NCBI GenBank assembly: GCA_027382625.1
Contig: JAJKFJ010022307.1
Coordinates: 56,161-120,160, forward strand
DNA length: 64,000 nt
Source of the DNA: Tetmemena sp. SeJ-2015
Lineage: Eukaryota > Ciliophora > Spirotrichea > Sporadotrichida > Oxytrichidae
Direction: 5' to 3'
Positions 59,174 through 64,000 of the stretch are shown here, in pieces (the stretch's first letter is position 1; every line of letters begins with the position of its first letter). A program made the translations under genes and the position numbers. The notes under the pieces were generated by a model. It saw only the letters and a list, made by a program, of their open reading frames with translations. It did no database searches and was not told where the DNA came from.

Positions 59174-60375
59174 GGAACTCACTCCCTCATTATAATTAAT
59201 AATCAATTAAAATTATCGCACATTTAATAAATATCACTTTTTAAGAACTCTATCTCGATTAGGTTTTGCTCACCCTCGATCATTAATTCATGTTGACTTT
59301 ATAATAAATATTTATTATATAGAGTCAATTTTATCTCTTAAAGTTATTTTTAAGCATTTATCAAAAATATATCTAACTTAAGTCAAAACTTATAATGATT
59401 CGCAGCACCATAGGCAGCAGAAATAGATGAATCGGCCAATAGAAGGATTCAATTATATAACAAGCGATTCATATTTTTTAAAAATGATTTTAAACCTGAA
59501 AATATTTATTTGATTTTTTATTTTAATTATAGAATGAATACAAATGGAGAATCGAAGGTAAGAGATATTTTGGGTAAATTAAATAGTAGATTTTGATGGA
59601 AGACTTGATGCTCAGATGGTTAGCGCCTAGATGAGTCAATTTTTACTACAAAGTTTGAACCTCACAGGTAAAACTATTTTTAATTTTTTTTTCTGACCAA
59701 TATATTTAATTGCAACAGAAATAACAATAGAAACAGTAGCAATATCAGTAGTAAACATATTTGAAGAGATATTTAGGATAATGATGAAGTAAATTAATTA
59801 GCGGAAGAATAGTAAGAATAGAGGAAAAATTTTGAAAATAAATAAGAGATGTTTACAAAAAGTGAAAATTAAAACTTATAGTTAGTCTCAAAAGTACACA
59901 ATTAAAGATTAAAGCAGTTATAAATCTAGAGATGTCTTTATTAATTTCAATCATCATATCTTTTATTCATCTCTTTTTCCATTCATATTCTACCTATAAT
60001 AAATAAAAAATTATGAGAAAAACATTAAGAGGGAGAAAAAAGCCAGGAGGTTCAACGTCATATCCACCGTACAATCTATGATAATCCAAGTCACAAGTGT
60101 GGTGACCTGAGTGGTTTCCTTAATCCCAATTAGCAGCCAACTGGCGGTCCATGCTAGTGCTCTCTCATTGAATCTGTCTGCAAGGTGTTCTGTTCCCAAT
60201 GGTAGCAGCCTGCATTTCTCTCATACTTTTAAGTTGTTTGTGTACGTAAATAAATAAACTAGAAAGTAGTTCAGTGACTTGCTGTTCCTCCACGAGTTTC
60301 AATATTCACGGCCACTTATTCACTAATTTTATAGTTTAGTGATTTTTTAAAAAAATTAATGAGGGAGTGAGTTCC
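59174..60375. mobile_element. Inverted-repeat element E
   Basis: Short terminal inverted repeat GGAACTCACTCCCTCATTA at 59174-59192, with its reverse complement ending at 60375; element about 1.2 kb. The inside contains a minus-strand frame at 60011-60199 with hydrophobic residues (WTASWLLIGIKETTQVTTLV) and a tRNA-like stretch near 59590. No transposase recognised. Confidence 0.55.
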
Positions 60376-60419
60376 ATGCAATTCAAAGTCAAAATCATGA
60401 AGAGCACTGTATCTTACTC

Positions 60420-60790
60420 TCTTTTAGTTTTTGTGTCTGCACTTTGAGCAGTTACCTGTTTAGGTTGAGGGTAGACTCCTTCTGAATGTTTTAGTCGCTA
60501 TGAGTTTTCCTTGGGATTGTCTTTAATTTGTTCAAAAGTACCCAAATGCAAGCATTATTTTGTAATTCTTAGAGCTTGTCTGAGAAGATGAGTCTCAGTT
60601 GTAAGAATACCTTCCTTGACTTGGATGTTTGTCTCCTCGTCTGCCACCTTAAATCTTAAGAAGTTGAGTCTGAAGTTTTAGATGATGAAGTTGAAAGTAG
60701 TAATTGATGCAGTTGTTGAAATAGACATTTAGATTAATTCTAAAAATATAGTGTTATCTGAATCAGTGAGCAAGAAGTGAATCAAAATGT
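60420..60790. repeat. Diverged dispersed repeat, copy 2
   Basis: Partner of 53740-54120. Minus-strand reading gives a partly open frame NVYFNNCINYYFQLHHLKLQ. Moderate similarity only. Confidence 0.45.
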
Positions 60791-61509
60791 ATTTCTAAGT
60801 TATACTAATCCACGATCACTTAATCATCCTCATTTTATATATTAAGGAATTAGTTGAGAAACAGTTTTTCTAACTCATCTAAATGGCGTGAGTGCTCTCA
60901 AATAGTTTATTGTTATATAAATTATTTGTCAATTTAATTTAATTGCCTCTAGACTTTTATAAAAATAAATAAAATAAATTCTCTTGAATAAACCCAATCT
61001 AACAATTTATACAGCATTTGAGAGTTAGTAATTTATAACTTATATGTAATGTATTTATAACATTACAGAATCTAAAATAAAGAGTGAGGATTTAAATTTG
61101 AGCTGGCTTAACTAGCACAAATATAATGCATCTATATCTCAAGTTTTATTTACTTTCTCAACAAATACCATTAAATACTTTTGTATTGGATGGATTCCTT
61201 ATTGAAATGTAAGTCTTCCATAATTTTAGTATGCCCTGGGGTCTTAAGAAGACACATAGCACGTTAATTATATCAAATTATTTAATTAATCTATACATGG
61301 CCAGATGGAGAAATCTATGAAGGCTAGTAATTAAATTTAAATATTTAATATAAAATATTTAGACAATATATATTAAAATTCATTCATTCTGTTTAGTTTT
61401 AAAAATAATATAATATAAAATAAAATATTATTTTTATATAAAAATCCTTTGAGTATATTTAGAATTGAAAGAGCTCTTGATATATCATAATGAAGTTGAA
61501 CTGCTAGAT
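60791..61509. other. AT-rich DNA
   Basis: Strongly AT-rich; no gene, tandem repeat or inverted repeat recognised. Confidence 0.4.
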
Positions 61510-62495
61510 GAATTATAGGATGAATATGATTAATTTATCGACAATTTTTTTTTCCTCTAAAATAATTGTAGAATAATAATTAATCTTAAAAAATATTTGG
61601 TTTTTCTTCAATTCGTGCAACAACAATAAAAGAACTAGAAAATCAGGGCTTGGAGCAGAATTTTATATTTAGTGGCTATCTCAAGAAACTATGGCTATGA
61701 CAATGCTCGAAGGACTCCACTGGTATTTTCATTAGTCTACTTTTAGAGATAGTCAATATACTTGGTGACACGCAGTGGCTACTTGAGTGGGATCTCCAAG
61801 AAGCTGGTCCTACGCTTACAAAAATTGTGACTGTTGTGAGGATAGGACTCGGTTAAGAAAGAATCGAGAAATGAAATTGTTAGAGAGACTATAAGAAGGC
61901 ATACTGACGGCAAATATATTAAAGAGACAGATAAAGCCACCGCACCATAAGTAGGAGATATAAACCTTTGGAGAGATGAGTAAGCGCACTTCGCAATTAA
62001 AGTACTTCATACTTTTCAGAAATATCCAAGAAAAAGATATCCAATTGGTGCGATTTGATGTGGTAATTGGTGCGAATTAGGAAGGTCCATGAAATTCAGT
62101 TATTTATTACTCATCTTTAGTTTATGACTTCTACAGTTTAGGGAGCTATCAGTAAAGTCATTCTATAGGAAATGTGCGAGCATACATAGTATAGTCGCAT
62201 TGCTAAAATTTCAGAATAACTACCCTTTCTCAACCCTACAAAGATTTGCAAAAATTAATTGAAGTATAATTTAAGTTGAAGGAAGGTGGATAGGAGAGTA
62301 GAAACAATCAAAGTAGGTTTAGAGCAGATAGCAGTACGAAAAATAAAAAGTACATTTTAGAGACTGTAACGTACTAGCAATATATTAGAATAATCAGCGT
62401 CTCTGCATCAAACCCCAATTCAAGTCTCTGCAAATAATTTACTGTTATTTTAGAGGAAAAAATTGTCGATAAATTAATCATATTCATCCTTTAAT
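61510..62495. mobile_element. Inverted-repeat element C
   Basis: About 1 kb with terminal inverted repeats of about 50 bp (AGGATGAATATGATTAATTT onward at about 61518, reverse complement ending near 62490). The core includes a minus-strand frame at 61816-62010 without recognised domain. Likely a non-autonomous element. Confidence 0.65.
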
Positions 62496-62835
62496 TTATT
62501 ATAATTTCAGTTTTCAGTTGATATCTCTGAATCATAAATAAACTCCTTATAGTAAAACTTCATATAAATTTTATTAATCTCGAAATTTATAATTTGAATG
62601 ATCAAATATATCAGAGAAAAACTAAATTCATAAATAGTGTTATGCTCATCTCCAGCCTGCATGTATAATTAAATACTTCAAGCTTGACAATTTTTTTTTA
62701 TTAAAGAATGAATCAACATTAAATATAAAAATGCATTCCAGTTTAATTTATTATGGGCTACTAATAATATTTGAAGAGTTGAGAGAGAATAATTTCCGAA
62801 ATATACAATCCTTACTAAAATATTTATTATAAATT

Positions 62836-63438
62836 TTTCGGGGGGGCCTTTTCCTCGAACAGGTAAAATTTTTATAATGAAAAAGGTAAGAAAAAATATG
62901 TTTTAGATATTTGGCTCTAAATCTGATTCTTTCAAGTTATTGAGGCCTGTTCGAACATCTAAGGCTTCAAATTTAATCCTAATTTAGTATATAGAGCAGC
63001 TGCACATAAATAAAATCTATAATTTATGCTATAATTTTCGCTATTGTAATAACCTAAAGTAAAATTTTTAAAGAGCTCAACATTTTTATAGAACCAAACA
63101 TTTAATTCATAATTAAGTGGCTAATGCTGCGATTTTTCAGCTATACTTCTTTTGGCTAATAAATGAAGCATGCTATATATTCAATAAATGTTGAGCTCTT
63201 TAAAAATTTTACTTTAGGTTTATTTTACAATAGCGAAAAATTAGCATAAAATATAGATTTTATTTATGTGCAGCTGGCCTCTATGACACTAAATTAGGAT
63301 TAAAATTTGAAGCCTTAGATGTTCGTACGGGCCTCAATAACTGAAAGAATCAGATTTAGGAGCGAAAATCACCCTATAAACATATTTTTTTCTTACCTTT
63401 TTCATTATAAAATTTTACTGTCGAGGAAAGGCCCCCCA
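62836..63438. mobile_element. Inverted-repeat element D (foldback, G-run ends)
   Basis: About 600 bp, almost entirely two inverted arms of about 250 bp, with ends CGGGGGGGCCTTTTCCTCG and TCGAGGAAAGGCCCCCC. Arms carry mirrored words such as GATTTTATTTATGTGCAGCT and GAAGCCTTAGATGTTCG. Same terminal motif as element B; no ORF. Confidence 0.85.
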
Positions 63439-64000
63439 TTTTCTCTTTTGATAAAATAAGTTATAGTAACTATGTGTATACTCACTAAGGATTAATTTTT
63501 GCTTCTCTTAGGATTCTCTAAAATTCAACTAAAGTTCAATAGCATCCACTTCAATTCAAAGTCGAGATTTCATTAAAGAGGTGAGGAAGATTGCACCTCT
63601 CATAAAGCCTTCCCTTCTAAACTTATGGTCTGCCTTCAATCAATATCACTTGAAGTTAAAAGCAGCAAATTTACATTTCTGGCAAACAGTTTTATCACTT
63701 TGTGCAGCTGAGCCTATCTGACTTTTGTGCGAGATCCTTATCAGAAAATATAGAGGCTTTGAATAAGTTTCACTAAAATGATTTAGCAAATAAGAACTGA
63801 CTTAATTAACTCAATGTTAAATAATGAGTTCCTTCAGTAATTCAGCTACCTCAGGTTATGCACCTTTATATAATTGCCTTCTAAATACAAGTTTTTGTTG
63901 TAATTGATAGGCTTAATCACTCTTTATACTCTTTATCGAAGTCAGCACTGAGGGTAATTGGGTGCTGCTCTCCTTATTTATAAATTCACTGAGTTAACTT
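63439..64000. other. AT-rich DNA at window end
   Basis: No gene or repeat recognised; less extreme AT content than 57-62 kb. Confidence 0.35.

Overview
The window is best read as germline (micronuclear) DNA of a spirotrich, hypotrich-like ciliate. Coding regions read through TAA and TAG as glutamine and end at TGA. They are interrupted by short AT-rich inserts bounded by 4-8 bp direct repeats that are not GT-AG introns, which is how internal eliminated sequences (IESs) with pointers look. One conserved gene (an XRN-family exoribonuclease) is present only as three separated segments, one inverted, whose ends share 13-bp and 10-bp pointers. No rRNA, CRISPR or telomere array was seen. The species cannot be named from sequence alone.

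Region 1, 0-29.4 kb, holds somatic-type genes: a WD-repeat protein; a helical protein of unknown role; MSH6; XRN segment A (inverted); PLRG1/Prp46; XRN segment C; an ABCA half-transporter; a Q/N/S-rich protein; XRN segment B; a second WD-repeat protein; and a tubulin tyrosine ligase-like (TTLL) enzyme with a Q-rich tail. XRN must be assembled A (minus strand) + B + C, so PLRG1 lies between A and C, and the ABC transporter and Q-rich gene lie between C and B. Several genes show apparent frameshifts; those I worked out in detail resolve as IESs or small introns, others are left open.

Region 2, 29.4-51.3 kb, is a nearly 22-kb inverted repeat made of two copies (L and R) of a ~10.3-kb transposon. 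All four ends carry the same 37-bp terminal repeat next to TA. Each copy encodes a 1104-aa protein with a SecA-like ATPase motor (intact in R, broken in L), a DD34E IS630/Tc1-type transposase, a zinc-finger/coiled-coil/MT-A70 methyltransferase-like protein whose catalytic DPPW is DYAW, a coiled-coil accessory protein, small ORFs and an array of about 32 units of 11 bp. The 1.2-kb spacer is also partly an inverted repeat, so the pair probably arose by inverted duplication including flanking DNA. The pair lies directly upstream of the first recognisable TTLL exon.

Region 3, 51.3-64 kb, is AT-rich and gene-poor: five small terminal-inverted-repeat elements (two sharing a GGGGGGCCTTTCCTCG-like end), one with a GC-rich open cargo, a frameshifted minus-strand gene of unknown family at 56.2-57.5 kb, and isolated coding scraps (a MORN motif, an acidic C-terminus).

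The most novel points are the transposon carrying a SecA-like motor together with an MT-A70-like protein, the in-frame TGA codons at Trp-like positions shared by both transposon copies, and the three-locus scrambled XRN gene.
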